A stretch of DNA of 64,000 nt from Pedobacter sp. (GCA_008015505.1 SSFR01000012.1:108234-172233), one strand, 5' to 3'. Positions 43,465-52,482 are shown, numbered from the stretch's first letter. The notes: generated by a model from the letters alone, not told the origin. Translations and numbers: made by a program.

Positions 43465-43923
43465 ATGCAAGAAAATTCGCCTATTAAAAAAAGAATTTTA
43501 CAAGTACTTGATCTAAAAGAGATTACCAGATATGAATTTTATAAGCAATCGGGTATAACTAGGGGGATACTAGACCAGAATAATGGTATAAGTGAAGAAA
43601 ACATCGCAAAATTTATAGAATGCATGCCCGACATCAATACGCACTGGCTGCTTACTGGGCACGGCAATATGGAATATGGCCGACCAACCAACATCAATGG
43701 CTCCAAAAACATTATTCAAACTGGCACCACTGAGAATAGTGCCCAAATCATCGATGGCCGAAAAAATACAACGAGTAATAAGTCTGCCGCCGAAACCAAT
43801 GAATTACAAACGCTAAAACAACAATTTACCTTTTTGGAAAAAGAAAATCACCTGTTAACTAAAGAAAATGACCTGCTGAAACGCGAAATAGACCTACTAA
43901 AAAGAGAACAACAGTCGAAGTAA
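43465..43923 (+). CDS. Phage repressor, HTH with coiled-coil tail
   Basis: 152-aa DNA-binding protein. HTH at the N-terminus (IKKRILQVLDLKEITRYEF, then SGITRGILDQNNGISEENI) and CMPDINTHWLLTGHGNM, a known Bacteroidetes phage repressor pattern. The C-terminus (about 105-152) is a leucine-rich coiled coil (FLEKENHLLTKENDLLKREI) that would pair subunits. It diverges from the Ner-like gene with the operator between, the usual Mu c-ner arrangement. Confidence 0.82.
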   Translation: MQENSPIKKRILQVLDLKEITRYEFYKQSGITRGILDQNNGISEENIAKFIECMPDINTHWLLTGHGNMEYGRPTNINGSKNIIQTGTTENSAQIIDGRKNTTSNKSAAETNELQTLKQQFTFLEKENHLLTKENDLLKREIDLLKREQQSK

Positions 43924-43957
43924 CCCAATCCATTATACCCCCATACGTCTAACATAT

Positions 43958-44521
43958 ATGTATATAGCAGCTCCTAGTGATAAAGCTGTAGTAGTCGATA
44001 TTCTTACTCAAGCATTCGATGATAACAAAAGTTTCAACACTGTTTTAAAACAAGACCATAAAAGAGAATTCAGGCTCAGAAAGGTATTTGAATACCAATT
44101 TGATATTTGTTCCAAGTATGGCCGAGTGTATCTATCTGATGATAAGAAATCCTGCGCCGTTATTCTATTTCCTGACATCCAAAAAAGTACACTTGCAGAG
44201 ATTATTTCAAGTATAAAACTTCTCTTCATCCTTGGAATAAAAAGTGTCAAAAAAGGCTTTAACAGAGAAGCAAAGATCAAAAAGGCACATCCTTCAGCTA
44301 ACATATACTATTTACTATTTATTGGTGTCTATCCTGAATATCAGGGTAAAGGGATGGGTAGTGCTTTATTAAAAAACCTAATAGAGGATAGCAAACAGAT
44401 GAATAGGCCTATTTGCCTTGAGACCTATTTGGATAAAAATATCGCTTTATATAAAAAATTTGATTTCTCGATTTATGATGAATTGGATTTTGGATTTCCA
44501 GTTTTTTGTATGAAACGTTGA
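43958..44521 (+). CDS. GNAT-family acetyltransferase (prophage cargo)
   Basis: 187-aa protein with the GNAT acetyl-CoA motif FIGVYPEYQGKGMGSALL at about 125-145 and ICLETYLDKNIALYKKFDF near the C-terminus. The substrate is unknown. It lies between the repressor and the phage left end, reading away from the lytic genes, 34 bp behind the repressor, so it may be expressed in the lysogen. No sign that it belongs to the phage cycle. Confidence 0.8.
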   Translation: MYIAAPSDKAVVVDILTQAFDDNKSFNTVLKQDHKREFRLRKVFEYQFDICSKYGRVYLSDDKKSCAVILFPDIQKSTLAEIISSIKLLFILGIKSVKKGFNREAKIKKAHPSANIYYLLFIGVYPEYQGKGMGSALLKNLIEDSKQMNRPICLETYLDKNIALYKKFDFSIYDELDFGFPVFCMKR

Positions 44522-44545
44522 GCTCTACCAGTTAAAAAATCTACA

Positions 44546-45772
44546 ATGTTATTTCTTAATACTAAAATGCCGCTTTCGGTGGCAATCGTTGTTGTCGTTG
44601 AAATAGCCATATTATACAACCAGTCAGTAGTTTACCGGTCACGCCCTAATGAAACGAAGAGGTTGTACCACTTCTTAATCCTATTGGTATTAGCTCTATT
44701 TAATATAGCAGAAGGTTTTTTTCCTGACCCTAACATTATCCGAATTCCCATAATACTCCAGAACTTTCTTGGATATGCATTTGGATACATATTTGCCGCA
44801 TGTTGTCCTATATATTTTTACAAAACGATGGATTTGCCGGAGTTACGATTCCATGGGAGATATGGGTTCTTTTTCATAATACTTCCAGTAATATTTTTTT
44901 ACTGGGTTCTATATCCCATCAACAACGACTTAGCTTTCACAAGAAAGTACGTATATATCTTGCCTCAGATATATGCTACCTTATTATTTGGGATTGCCAT
45001 GTTCAAAATCATTAGGCAATATAAATCAGATAATGACAAGCTGAAATTGCATGAACGATTATGTATCTATTGCTCCATCATTCCGGTTATGCTTACTCCA
45101 ATTCTAGGAGGGTGGCTAGGTGCGCCTAAATCAGTTGTGACGCCTGTATTTAATATAGGCTTCTTGATTGCTAACACGATATTGATGCGTAATCTGATGA
45201 GACAATCGAGAGAAAAATATAATAATCTCAAATTATTGGTACTAGCAAAAGAAGAGTCTGAGTCTCAAAAGGAAAATAAAGCGGGCCCTATAGAAATAAG
45301 TGCATTTGATGAAGAAGAAATTGATGAAAGAAAGTATCAGTTCATCAAATTAAAGTTAGAAGAGGTAAATCAGGGGCCATGTGATTCTAGTCACCAATTT
45401 ATCAAACAAAACATAGGTTATCTCCTTAGCATCAAGCACAATTGTATATACTCATTCTGTTTCGCAAGTGAGAAATTAACTATTCTTAACTCTGAAAATA
45501 TTGTTGATTTTAAATCTAAGAAAGAACCTTATATCACCTCAAATAACGCTAGAGTTCAGTACGCCTATAGAATTGTTATTGTCCTCAGTGATCCTGGCAC
45601 CAAGCCTTTAGTAATAAATCCCTTTACTGAAGAGGAATACGAAAATTGGTACGCCTTTGTCACTCAGATTTATAAACAAAAAGAAGATAGCAGAGCATTT
45701 GTGCACGGAAATGACAATATCGTTCAGGTTATAAAGGGACCCAACGGGGTCAACAAAGTAGAATGCTTGTAG
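44546..45772 (+). CDS. 7-helix membrane protein with soluble C-terminal domain (prophage cargo)
   Basis: 408-aa protein. About seven hydrophobic spans fill residues 1-215 (SVAIVVVVEIAILYNQ, FLILLVLALFNIAEGFF, and on); the rest is soluble, with EIDERKYQFIKLKLEEVNQG and a C-terminal NPFTEEEYENWYAFVTQIY. The membrane part resembles sensor-type helical bundles, but no kinase, GGDEF or other output motif is present. It starts 25 bp behind the GNAT gene and is probably co-transcribed. Function unknown; a lysogeny or phage-exclusion role is speculation. Confidence 0.6.
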   Translation: MLFLNTKMPLSVAIVVVVEIAILYNQSVVYRSRPNETKRLYHFLILLVLALFNIAEGFFPDPNIIRIPIILQNFLGYAFGYIFAACCPIYFYKTMDLPELRFHGRYGFFFIILPVIFFYWVLYPINNDLAFTRKYVYILPQIYATLLFGIAMFKIIRQYKSDNDKLKLHERLCIYCSIIPVMLTPILGGWLGAPKSVVTPVFNIGFLIANTILMRNLMRQSREKYNNLKLLVLAKEESESQKENKAGPIEISAFDEEEIDERKYQFIKLKLEEVNQGPCDSSHQFIKQNIGYLLSIKHNCIYSFCFASEKLTILNSENIVDFKSKKEPYITSNNARVQYAYRIVIVLSDPGTKPLVINPFTEEEYENWYAFVTQIYKQKEDSRAFVHGNDNIVQVIKGPNGVNKVECL

Positions 45773-45876
45773 TTATTTACAATAAACAAAATATGAAATT
45801 GAAGGAAAGTTCCCATCAAGTAACAACCCTCATATCAGCTTTTTATACTAAAAAATAGTGTCAGTCTTAAAAAAAT

Positions 45877-45989
45877 GTGCTCAATAGACCTCGAAAATCA
45901 CATAAAAAATGCCTTTAATTAGCTTTTTTGTATTGGTACAGACACAAAATGTCACTTATTTATTACCTAAACTGTCTATTTTTGAGCAC
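45877..45989. repeat. Inverted repeat near prophage left end
   Basis: GTGCTCAA-TAGAC at 45877-45889 and GTCTATTTTTGAGCAC at 45974-45989, imperfect by three bases in the second arm. It lies just inside the proposed phage left end and may be part of the end complex. Confidence 0.5.
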
Positions 45990-45992
45990 TTG

Positions 45993-46096
45993 TATAACAT
46001 TAGACAAAACAAAAAATGAATTAAATGTTATACAAAAGGAGTATAACATTTACCATAACATGGTTGTATAACACAAAACATGAAAAAAGTGTTATA
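45993..46096. repeat. Five TATAACA motifs, candidate transposase-binding sites
   Basis: TATAACA at 45993, 46042 and 46067 (plus strand) and at 46026 and 46090 (minus strand), in 104 bp. The last stands only 8 bp from the proposed left end. Clustered short motifs in both orientations at one end are what MuA-type transposases bind; the right end lacks clear copies. Confidence 0.5.
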
Positions 46097-46102
46097 GTCT
46101 AA

Positions 46103-46109
46103 CAAAAAG
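46103..46109. other. Candidate prophage left end with 5-bp duplication
   Basis: CA followed by AAAAG, matching AAAAG-TG at 15448-15454. Read from outside in on the minus strand, the end begins TGTTAGACTATAACAC. A chance match is possible because the area is A-rich. Confidence 0.3.
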
Positions 46110-46211
46110 ACAAGGCTTGGTTGTAGTTGCTTTGTTTAGCAAGACGGGCAAATATTGATACTAATTTCATGCCATTAAGTGCCTTATTATGTGTTTGGGG
46201 GGGGACTTTTA

Positions 46212-46250
46212 TGATATCATTGGCCCAATATATATCTATCAATGATATCA
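46212..46250. promoter_or_regulatory. Dyad upstream of the DPP IV gene
   Basis: TGATATCATTG, 17 bases, then CAATGATATCA: perfect 11-bp arms, each holding the palindrome TGATATCA. It lies about 140 bp upstream of the DPP IV start, in host DNA if the phage end is at 46104. It could bind a regulator; a terminator role is unlikely as no T tract follows. Confidence 0.5.
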
Positions 46251-46392
46251 GAATGGTATACACATGATAGCAAATAGTACCGTCACATTTTTATAAGTAT
46301 TTAATAATTAGCCACTTTATGGCTTTCATATTTTGTTATGCCCTTAATATTAGTATATCTTTTTTCATCTTAAAATTTTAGATCATTTTCTT

Positions 46393-48567
46393 ATGAAAAA
46401 GCTATTATTTGTCTTTCTCCTGCTGAATATTGCTTACGCCCAAAACAAAAAAGAAATTACACTGGAGGATATTTTCAAGAAATCGACTTTTGTTGCTAAA
46501 GAGAGGCAGGGCCTGCGATCACTTAAAGATGGAAAAACTTATGTGTCTATTGAAAAAGATTCAATAACGGGGCAGCAGTACGTAGCTCGAAATCGCTATG
46601 AGGATGGGAAAATGGTGGATGTTCTATTTCGAGAAGTAGATCTGAAATTTAAGGACTCTTTACTACCCATTAGTACTGATCTTAGTGAAGATGAAAGCAA
46701 AGTGCTTTTATCCAAAGATGAGGAGCCTATTTATCGCCATTCGTTTAGAGCGAATTACTTTGTTTATGACTTGAAGAGTAAGCGGGTAATGGAAGTATCT
46801 ACTGGTGGGAAGCAAATGTATGGGACGCTATCACCCGATGGAACTAAAGTGGCTTTTGTTCGGGATAATAATCTTTTTATCACGGATTTGATCATGGGTA
46901 ATGAGTATCAAATTACTCACGATGGCTTACTTAATCACATCATTAATGGAGGAGCAGATTGGGTTTATGAAGAAGAGTTTTCATTTGCAAGAGCCTTCTT
47001 TTGGAGTCCGGATAGCAAGAAAATAGCGTATTATCGATTTGACGAAAGTGAGGTTCCTGAGTTTGATTTAGCGGTATATGACAAGTTATATCCTACCACT
47101 TATCGGTATAAATATCCCAAGGCGGGAGAAAGTAATTCAATGGTGCGTATTCAGGTGTATGATCTAAGCAGCCAGGTGACTCAAATTATGGATATCGGTT
47201 CTAATACCGATCAGTATATTCCCCGTATCAAGTGGACTGCAGTGCCCAATAGCTTATGCATATTGCGAATGAATCGTCATCAAAATAAGTTGGATTATTT
47301 GTTGGCAGATATTGCTACAGGTCAAACTAAAGTCATCTTGACTCGGGAGAGCAAGCAATATTTGGATATTAATGATGATCTTACTTTTCTGCGCAATAAG
47401 AATCAGTTTGTTTTAACTAGCGATAGTGATGGCTATAATCATCTGTATTTATATGGTATGGATGGGAAATTGATTCAGCAGATCACTAAGGGAAGTTGGG
47501 AAATCACCCAGCTTTACGGGATCGATGAAAAAACAGGTAGGGTTTATTATCAATCCACAGAAAATTCTCCTTTGCGACGTGATGTGTATGAGATTCAGTT
47601 GGATGGGAGCCATAAAAAAAGACTAAGTACGACGGAAGGAACCACAAGTGCCACTTTTAGCACTGATTTTAGTTACTATATCTTGAATCAATCGGATCAT
47701 TCAACGCCACCACATAGTGCATTGTATATGCGATCTGGGAAATTGATACGTATGCTAGAAGATAATTGGGCATTGCAAAAGCTCATAAGTGATTATTTGC
47801 TAAGTCCAACAGAACTTTTCGAAATGACTACTTCTACGGGAGTGACTTTAAATGGCTATATGATTAGACCTGCGGATTTCGATGCATCTAAAAAATATCC
47901 TGTTTTGATGTATGTCTATGGTGGTCCTGGGAGTCAGCAGGTGGTTGATAGTTGGAGTGGGGCGCGTAATCTATGGTTTAATTATTTGGCTCAAAAGGGG
48001 TATATAATCGCCTGTGTAGATAATCGGGGTACGGGCTTTAGAGGATCGGCGTTTAAGAAGGAAACTTATAAGGAACTGGGAAAATACGAAACAATTGATC
48101 AAATAGAGGTGGCTAAATGGTTAGCTCAAAAAAACTATGTTGATCCAGCGCGTATTGGAATTTGGGGTTGGAGTTTTGGTGGATATTTATCGTCTTTATG
48201 TATTACCAAGGGTGCCGATGTATTTTCGATGGCTATTGCCGTAGCACCAGTAACTAGCTGGCGTTATTATGATAGTATTTATACCGAGCGGTACTTGCAA
48301 ACTCCACAAGAAAATCCAGTGGGCTATGATGAAAATTCGCCGATCCACTTTGCTGATAAACTGAAAGGAAAATTTTTATTAGTGCACGGTACAGCAGATG
48401 ATAATGTGCATTTTCAGAATAGTGTGCTATTTTCGGAAGCACTTATTCAAGCAAACAAATCTTTTGAACAGGCTTATTATCCGAACAAAAACCATGGCAT
48501 TTATGGCGGTAATACTAGGTTGCATTTGTATCAAAAAATGACCGATTTTATTTTGAGGAATCTTTAA
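46393..48567 (+). CDS. Dipeptidyl-peptidase IV (S9B family)
   Basis: 724-aa exported serine peptidase that removes X-Pro (or X-Ala) dipeptides in the periplasm. Signal peptide MKKLLFVFLLLNIAYAQNKK, then a beta-propeller (residues about 60-480) with WVYEEEFSFARAFFWSPDS, then an alpha/beta hydrolase domain. Catalytic triad: Ser in GWSFGGYLS (about 593), Asp in HGTADDNVHFQ (about 668) and His in PNKNHGIYGG (about 700). Together with the S46 enzyme at the other side of the window it points to peptide feeding. Its stop overlaps the convergent gene stop by 4 bases. Confidence 0.95.
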   Translation: MKKLLFVFLLLNIAYAQNKKEITLEDIFKKSTFVAKERQGLRSLKDGKTYVSIEKDSITGQQYVARNRYEDGKMVDVLFREVDLKFKDSLLPISTDLSEDESKVLLSKDEEPIYRHSFRANYFVYDLKSKRVMEVSTGGKQMYGTLSPDGTKVAFVRDNNLFITDLIMGNEYQITHDGLLNHIINGGADWVYEEEFSFARAFFWSPDSKKIAYYRFDESEVPEFDLAVYDKLYPTTYRYKYPKAGESNSMVRIQVYDLSSQVTQIMDIGSNTDQYIPRIKWTAVPNSLCILRMNRHQNKLDYLLADIATGQTKVILTRESKQYLDINDDLTFLRNKNQFVLTSDSDGYNHLYLYGMDGKLIQQITKGSWEITQLYGIDEKTGRVYYQSTENSPLRRDVYEIQLDGSHKKRLSTTEGTTSATFSTDFSYYILNQSDHSTPPHSALYMRSGKLIRMLEDNWALQKLISDYLLSPTELFEMTTSTGVTLNGYMIRPADFDASKKYPVLMYVYGGPGSQQVVDSWSGARNLWFNYLAQKGYIIACVDNRGTGFRGSAFKKETYKELGKYETIDQIEVAKWLAQKNYVDPARIGIWGWSFGGYLSSLCITKGADVFSMAIAVAPVTSWRYYDSIYTERYLQTPQENPVGYDENSPIHFADKLKGKFLLVHGTADDNVHFQNSVLFSEALIQANKSFEQAYYPNKNHGIYGGNTRLHLYQKMTDFILRNL

Positions 48568-49295
48568 ACATTCCCCCAGCCGTGTGCTAGTACATCGGCG
48601 AGATGCATGGTTTGAATCGGAATATTGTTTTTGTCGATATAGCTCTGAAGTTGTAGTAGGCAAGAGGAGTCTGTAGAGATGATGTATTCCGCATCCATGG
48701 CTATGGCATGATCAATTTTCTGTTGAGCCATGGCACTAGAAATACTATCAAATTTGATTGAGAAAGTACCTCCGAATCCACAACAAGTATCACTATGTTT
48801 CATTTCTACTAGATCAAGACCGTGTACTTGCTCTAGTAATTTGCGTGGTTCGGCTTTAATTTTACATTCACGAAGTGCTGAGCAAGAATCGTGATACACT
48901 GCACGGCCTGCTAATTCAGCCCCGAAATAAGTTTTTTCCAATATATGTATCAGGAATGAGGATAACTCATACATATTTTTTTGTACTGCTCGGCATTTGT
49001 TGTGAACCAGCGTGTTGGTAAACAAATCGTTGTAATAGGTTTTGACCATTCCCGTGCAGGATGCCGATGGGGATACGATATATCGGTCCTCAGAAAAGTC
49101 TTTTAGGAATTTGCTCCCAACTGTTTTGGCTTCATCCCAAAAGCCGGCATTAAAAGCAGGTTGACCACAACAAGTTTGGCTAGGATTGTATATGACTTCA
49201 CAGCCCGCTTTTTCTAAAACTTTGACTGTATTAAAAGCCGTCTGTGGATAAAGCTGATCAATGAAACAGGGGATGAATAGCTCGACAGTTGTCAT
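48564..49295 (-). CDS. (Fe-S)-binding CCG-domain protein (LutA/YkgE-like)
   Basis: 243-aa protein with two CCG motifs (CCGQPAFNAGF near 40 and DTCCGFGGTFS near 170), each a cysteine-rich [4Fe-4S]/ heterodisulfide-reductase-like element. It resembles LutA, one of three lactate-oxidation subunits, and subunits of glycolate oxidase. The partner genes lutB and lutC are not in this window. It may transfer electrons in lactate or glycolate use. Confidence 0.78.
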   Translation of the reverse strand: MTTVELFIPCFIDQLYPQTAFNTVKVLEKAGCEVIYNPSQTCCGQPAFNAGFWDEAKTVGSKFLKDFSEDRYIVSPSASCTGMVKTYYNDLFTNTLVHNKCRAVQKNMYELSSFLIHILEKTYFGAELAGRAVYHDSCSALRECKIKAEPRKLLEQVHGLDLVEMKHSDTCCGFGGTFSIKFDSISSAMAQQKIDHAIAMDAEYIISTDSSCLLQLQSYIDKNNIPIQTMHLADVLAHGWGNV

Positions 49296-49323
49296 ATGTT
49301 AGATGTGGTATTGCTTTGTTTTA

Positions 49324-50643
49324 TCATTCGATATTGATGTTGTGGAGTGCAGCCCGTGGTCGTTCGTTCAAAAGTGAAAATAAGAGTAAAAGCCCAATCA
49401 GAAAAAAAGCAGATAAAGTTAAAGCTGAATTACGCATGTTACCTGTTATCTCTTCAATATAACCGAAGCTAAACAAACCAATGACAATGGCTATTTTCTC
49501 AGACACATCATAAAAACTAAAGAAAGAGGCTGTATCGGGGGTGTTTTCTGGGATGAGTTTGGAGTAGGTAGATCGGGATAGGGACTGAATCCCCCCCATT
49601 ACTAAGCCTACTAAGACGGCTAATATATAAAACTGCATAGCCGTGTTGATATAATAGGCGCAAATACAAATACCAATCCATAGTGCAACCACGGCTATTA
49701 ATACCTTGATATTGCCAATCTTGCTAGCGAAATAGGACATAATCATTGCACCCACAATAGCAACGAGCTGGATAATCAAAATGATGGCGATTAAATTGGA
49801 AGTCCCTAGGTGTAATACTTTTTCGCCAAAGCCTGCAGCTACCAACATAATGGTTTGCACGCCCATTGAATAAAAAAAATAGGCTAGTAGATAGCGTTTG
49901 AGTAAAGTCATTTTTTTGATTTGGGTCCATACTTTACTTAGTTCTTGAAAGCCGCTATGTATTTTCTTTTTATTAACAGCCGAGTAGTTAGGGCTTCCTG
50001 CGGGGAGTGCCCGAAAAGGTATTTGAGCAAAAGCCATCCACCAAATGCCTACTAAAAGAAATGAGAGGCGGGCTGGAAAAGAAGCATCTGTGATGCCAAA
50101 TAGTTCGGGTTTCAGAACAAAAATGAAGCAAATGATTTGCAAGATGACACTTCCTACATAGCCATAAGCAAAGCCCTTGGCACTAACTTGGTCTTGATGA
50201 TCGATACTTGCAATTTCGGGCAGGTAGGAGTTATTGAATAAGATACCGCCAGCATAGCCCACAGCAGCTAAAGCAAAGCAAATAATGCCGAGCTCTAAAG
50301 TTTCCAGTTTGAAAAAAAATAGCCCAGCGCAAGCCAAACTACCTATATAGGTAAATGTCTTCATGAATATTTTTTTATTACCCCTATAATCGGCAATGGA
50401 TGATAGGATGGGCAATAAAAACGCCATCACCAGATAGGCAGCAGATAAAGCATAGTTCGACAATGCGGTATTGGTGAATCGTCTCCCCAAAAAGTACACC
50501 TTATCGCCATGCTCTTGCGTCGTGGTAATGATGGTATAATAGACAGGAAAAATAGTAGAGGTGATGACCAGGTTATAAGCTGAATTAGCCCAATCGAACA
50601 TGGCCCATGCTCGAATCATTTTTTTGTTATTCTTTTCAGTCAT
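49324..50643 (-). CDS. MFS transporter of the UMF1 family
   Basis: 439-aa inner-membrane transporter with 12 hydrophobic spans. A start with RAWAMFDWANSAYNLVITST is the UMF1 (vacuole effluxer Atg22-like) hallmark. Substrate unknown; amino-acid efflux is known for fungal relatives. It lies 28 bp behind the Fe-S gene's upstream side and 21 bp from gldC, all on the minus strand, so a shared transcript is likely. Confidence 0.87.
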   Translation of the reverse strand: MTEKNNKKMIRAWAMFDWANSAYNLVITSTIFPVYYTIITTTQEHGDKVYFLGRRFTNTALSNYALSAAYLVMAFLLPILSSIADYRGNKKIFMKTFTYIGSLACAGLFFFKLETLELGIICFALAAVGYAGGILFNNSYLPEIASIDHQDQVSAKGFAYGYVGSVILQIICFIFVLKPELFGITDASFPARLSFLLVGIWWMAFAQIPFRALPAGSPNYSAVNKKKIHSGFQELSKVWTQIKKMTLLKRYLLAYFFYSMGVQTIMLVAAGFGEKVLHLGTSNLIAIILIIQLVAIVGAMIMSYFASKIGNIKVLIAVVALWIGICICAYYINTAMQFYILAVLVGLVMGGIQSLSRSTYSKLIPENTPDTASFFSFYDVSEKIAIVIGLFSFGYIEEITGNMRNSALTLSAFFLIGLLLLFSLLNERPRAALHNINIE

Positions 50644-50664
50644 GATGAACAGGCAGGAGTGAGA

Positions 50665-50994
50665 TTATTGGGTAAGTTTCATCTTTTCGGCAAAATGGGC
50701 ACAGTAATCGCGTAAATCTTCTACAATAGCTTCTTCTCCGGTTGCGCGTAAAAAGCTATCGCCCATGGTTTGTAGTGTTTCATAAAAAAAGCGTTTCATC
50801 TCATCGACAGACATATCTTTTGTCCAGAGGTCAATACGTAGTGCATTTTTATAGTTGTGGTCCCATAAAGCAAGTATCATTGACTTGACGGGGAGTGCTT
50901 CCTGTTGTTGATTGTCTGTCGACTCCCAAAGGATACTTTCTGGGATATTTTTTTCATCTAGCGCTACAGTAAGCTTTATTTCTGCTTTCTTCAT
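50665..50994 (-). CDS. gldC: Gliding motility protein GldC
   Basis: 109-aa soluble protein. The sequence follows GldC closely: an MKKAEIKLTVALDEKNIPE start, SMILALWDHNYKNALRIDLW and KDMSVDEMKRFFYETLQTM, ending in LRDYCAHFAEKMKL. GldC is needed for normal gliding in Flavobacterium; its exact role is not settled. Genomes without gliding also keep it, so its presence does not prove motility. It lies 15 bp from the DEAD-box gene. Confidence 0.9.
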   Translation of the reverse strand: MKKAEIKLTVALDEKNIPESILWESTDNQQQEALPVKSMILALWDHNYKNALRIDLWTKDMSVDEMKRFFYETLQTMGDSFLRATGEEAIVEDLRDYCAHFAEKMKLTQ

Positions 50995-51009
50995 TTGTGC
51001 TTCATTATG

Positions 51010-52377
51010 TTATTTGGTGTTTCGTTTTTTATCCTTTTTATGTATGGTATCAAATCGAACACCTGTTTTGGAGCCAGGTTTAATTTTTTTCTGAAGCTTT
51101 TTCTTTACGGTGTCAGTTTGACGGATATTCTTGGTCTTTTTTTCATGAAAAGCACCTTTAAAGTCCGGATTCTCTTTTCGCTTTTGCCCATCGATTTCCC
51201 GCGCAATAGCTTGGCGTTCCTCATAGGGTGTATCTTCAATAAAAACTGTTGTTGGTATTTCTAAAAGAGGTATTGCTTGCCGGATTAATTTTTCAATTTT
51301 TTGGATGTAATAGATTTCTCCCGGGGTACAAAAGGTAATGGCATCCCCTGTTTGCTGTGCTCTACCTGTTCGGCCTATGCGATGGACATAGTCCTCGATG
51401 ATAATAGGCACATCAAAATTGATTACATGACTGACATGACTGACATCAAGACCTCGTGCGGCCACATCAGTAGCAACGAGTATGCGAATATTGCCCTCTT
51501 TAAAGGCATTGATGGAGTTGATTCGTGTATTTTGCCCTTTGTTAGCATGAATCACCCGCACACCGTCTTCCCCATAGCGCCGTTCCAAAAAGCGGTAAAT
51601 ACTATCGGCCACAAGCTTGGTTCTGCAAAAGACGATCAAACGGGTGAATGCTTTGTCATCTTTTAGTAAGAACTGGAGCAGATTGAGTTTAGTTTTGAAA
51701 TTAGGTACATGATACAGTACTTGTTGAATGGTTTGTGCAGGAGTTGCTTGTGCGGCTATTTCAATTTGTATGGGATTTTTTAAAAAATCGCCTGATATTT
51801 TGTGTACTAAATCACTCATGGTAGCCGAAAAAAGTAGATTTTGTCGTTTACGAGGAACTACTTCCAATATTCGGCGAATGGATCCGATAAATCCCATATC
51901 CATCATTTTATCAGCCTCATCTAGAATCATGAGCTGTAAATGCTTTGTGTTGATATGGCCTGCCAGATACAAGTCTAAAAATCGCCCGGGTGTCGATACC
52001 AAAATATCCAGGCCTTTTTTTAGTGTCTCAATTTGGGTCTTTGGACCAAGTCCACCATATAATACGACCGTTCTTAAATCGGTATACTTGGCAAGTGTGT
52101 GGATATTATCCTGAATTTGCAATGCTAGTTCACGGGTAGGTACAATAATTAAAGCACGTGCATCTGTTCCTTGAGCATACTTCAGCTTCATGAGTAGTGG
52201 AAGCACAAAAGCAGCCGTTTTTCCTGTTCCTGTTTGTGCAATGCCAATGATATCTTGGCCTGATAGGATTGGTAAAATAGCTTTTTGTTGAATTGGAGTA
52301 GGGTCGGTATAACCAGCATCAGCAATGGCTTGTAAAAGCTGTCGGCTTAACCTCAGGTTTTCGAAAGATTGCTGCAT
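51010..52377 (-). CDS. DEAD-box RNA helicase
   Basis: 455-aa helicase. Motifs: Q-motif (DPTPIQQKAI), I AQTGTGKTAAF, Ia/GG PTRELALQ, II DEADK, III SAT, V and VI HRIGRTGRAQQTG. The C-terminal tail is basic and low in complexity (KKKLQKKIKPGSKTG), typical of RhlE-type helicases that bind rRNA or degrade mRNA. It heads the minus-strand group with gldC and the transporter. Confidence 0.95.
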   Translation of the reverse strand: MQQSFENLRLSRQLLQAIADAGYTDPTPIQQKAILPILSGQDIIGIAQTGTGKTAAFVLPLLMKLKYAQGTDARALIIVPTRELALQIQDNIHTLAKYTDLRTVVLYGGLGPKTQIETLKKGLDILVSTPGRFLDLYLAGHINTKHLQLMILDEADKMMDMGFIGSIRRILEVVPRKRQNLLFSATMSDLVHKISGDFLKNPIQIEIAAQATPAQTIQQVLYHVPNFKTKLNLLQFLLKDDKAFTRLIVFCRTKLVADSIYRFLERRYGEDGVRVIHANKGQNTRINSINAFKEGNIRILVATDVAARGLDVSHVSHVINFDVPIIIEDYVHRIGRTGRAQQTGDAITFCTPGEIYYIQKIEKLIRQAIPLLEIPTTVFIEDTPYEERQAIAREIDGQKRKENPDFKGAFHEKKTKNIRQTDTVKKKLQKKIKPGSKTGVRFDTIHKKDKKRNTK

Positions 52378-52482
52378 AAGGGAACAAATATACGGTTTCG
52401 TTTTTTGTTGCCCTGTGCCCCCTGAATTGTTTGTATTTTTAATTTATTTTTATCGAATTATAATTCATTGTTTTTTGTAAAA

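Larger units (their letters stand above)
15453..46104. mobile_element. Mu-like transposable prophage, about 30.7 kb
   Basis: Complete-looking transposable prophage with a contractile tail. It holds a repressor and Ner-like regulator, MuA and MuB, a Gam-like protein, terminase, DUF935 portal fused to MuF, a gpG-like protein, protease, capsid, sheath, tube, a frameshifting tail chaperone, tape measure, baseplate genes, tail fibres, lysis genes and Dam. No open break is seen in any essential gene. The ends are proposed from a search by eye for 5'-TG...CA-3' termini flanked by a 5-bp duplication: AAAAG at 15448-15452 and 46105-46109. A chance match of this size is quite possible, so the region is firm but exact ends are not. 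Confidence 0.85.
45773..46392. other. Gene-free stretch spanning the phage left end
   Basis: 620 bp without a convincing gene. It holds a GTGCTCAATAGAC / GTCTATTTTTGAGCAC inverted repeat (45877-45989), five TATAACA motifs (45993-46096), the proposed phage end (46104), an 8-base G tract (46197-46204), the TGATATCATTG dyad (46212-46250) and the DPP IV leader. A+T rich throughout. Confidence 0.6.

Noticed and set aside
46197..46204. Eight-base G tract as a phase-variation switch for DPP IV
   Set aside because: It lies about 190 bp upstream of the gene and not in a reading frame or clear promoter spacer, so no effect can be argued.
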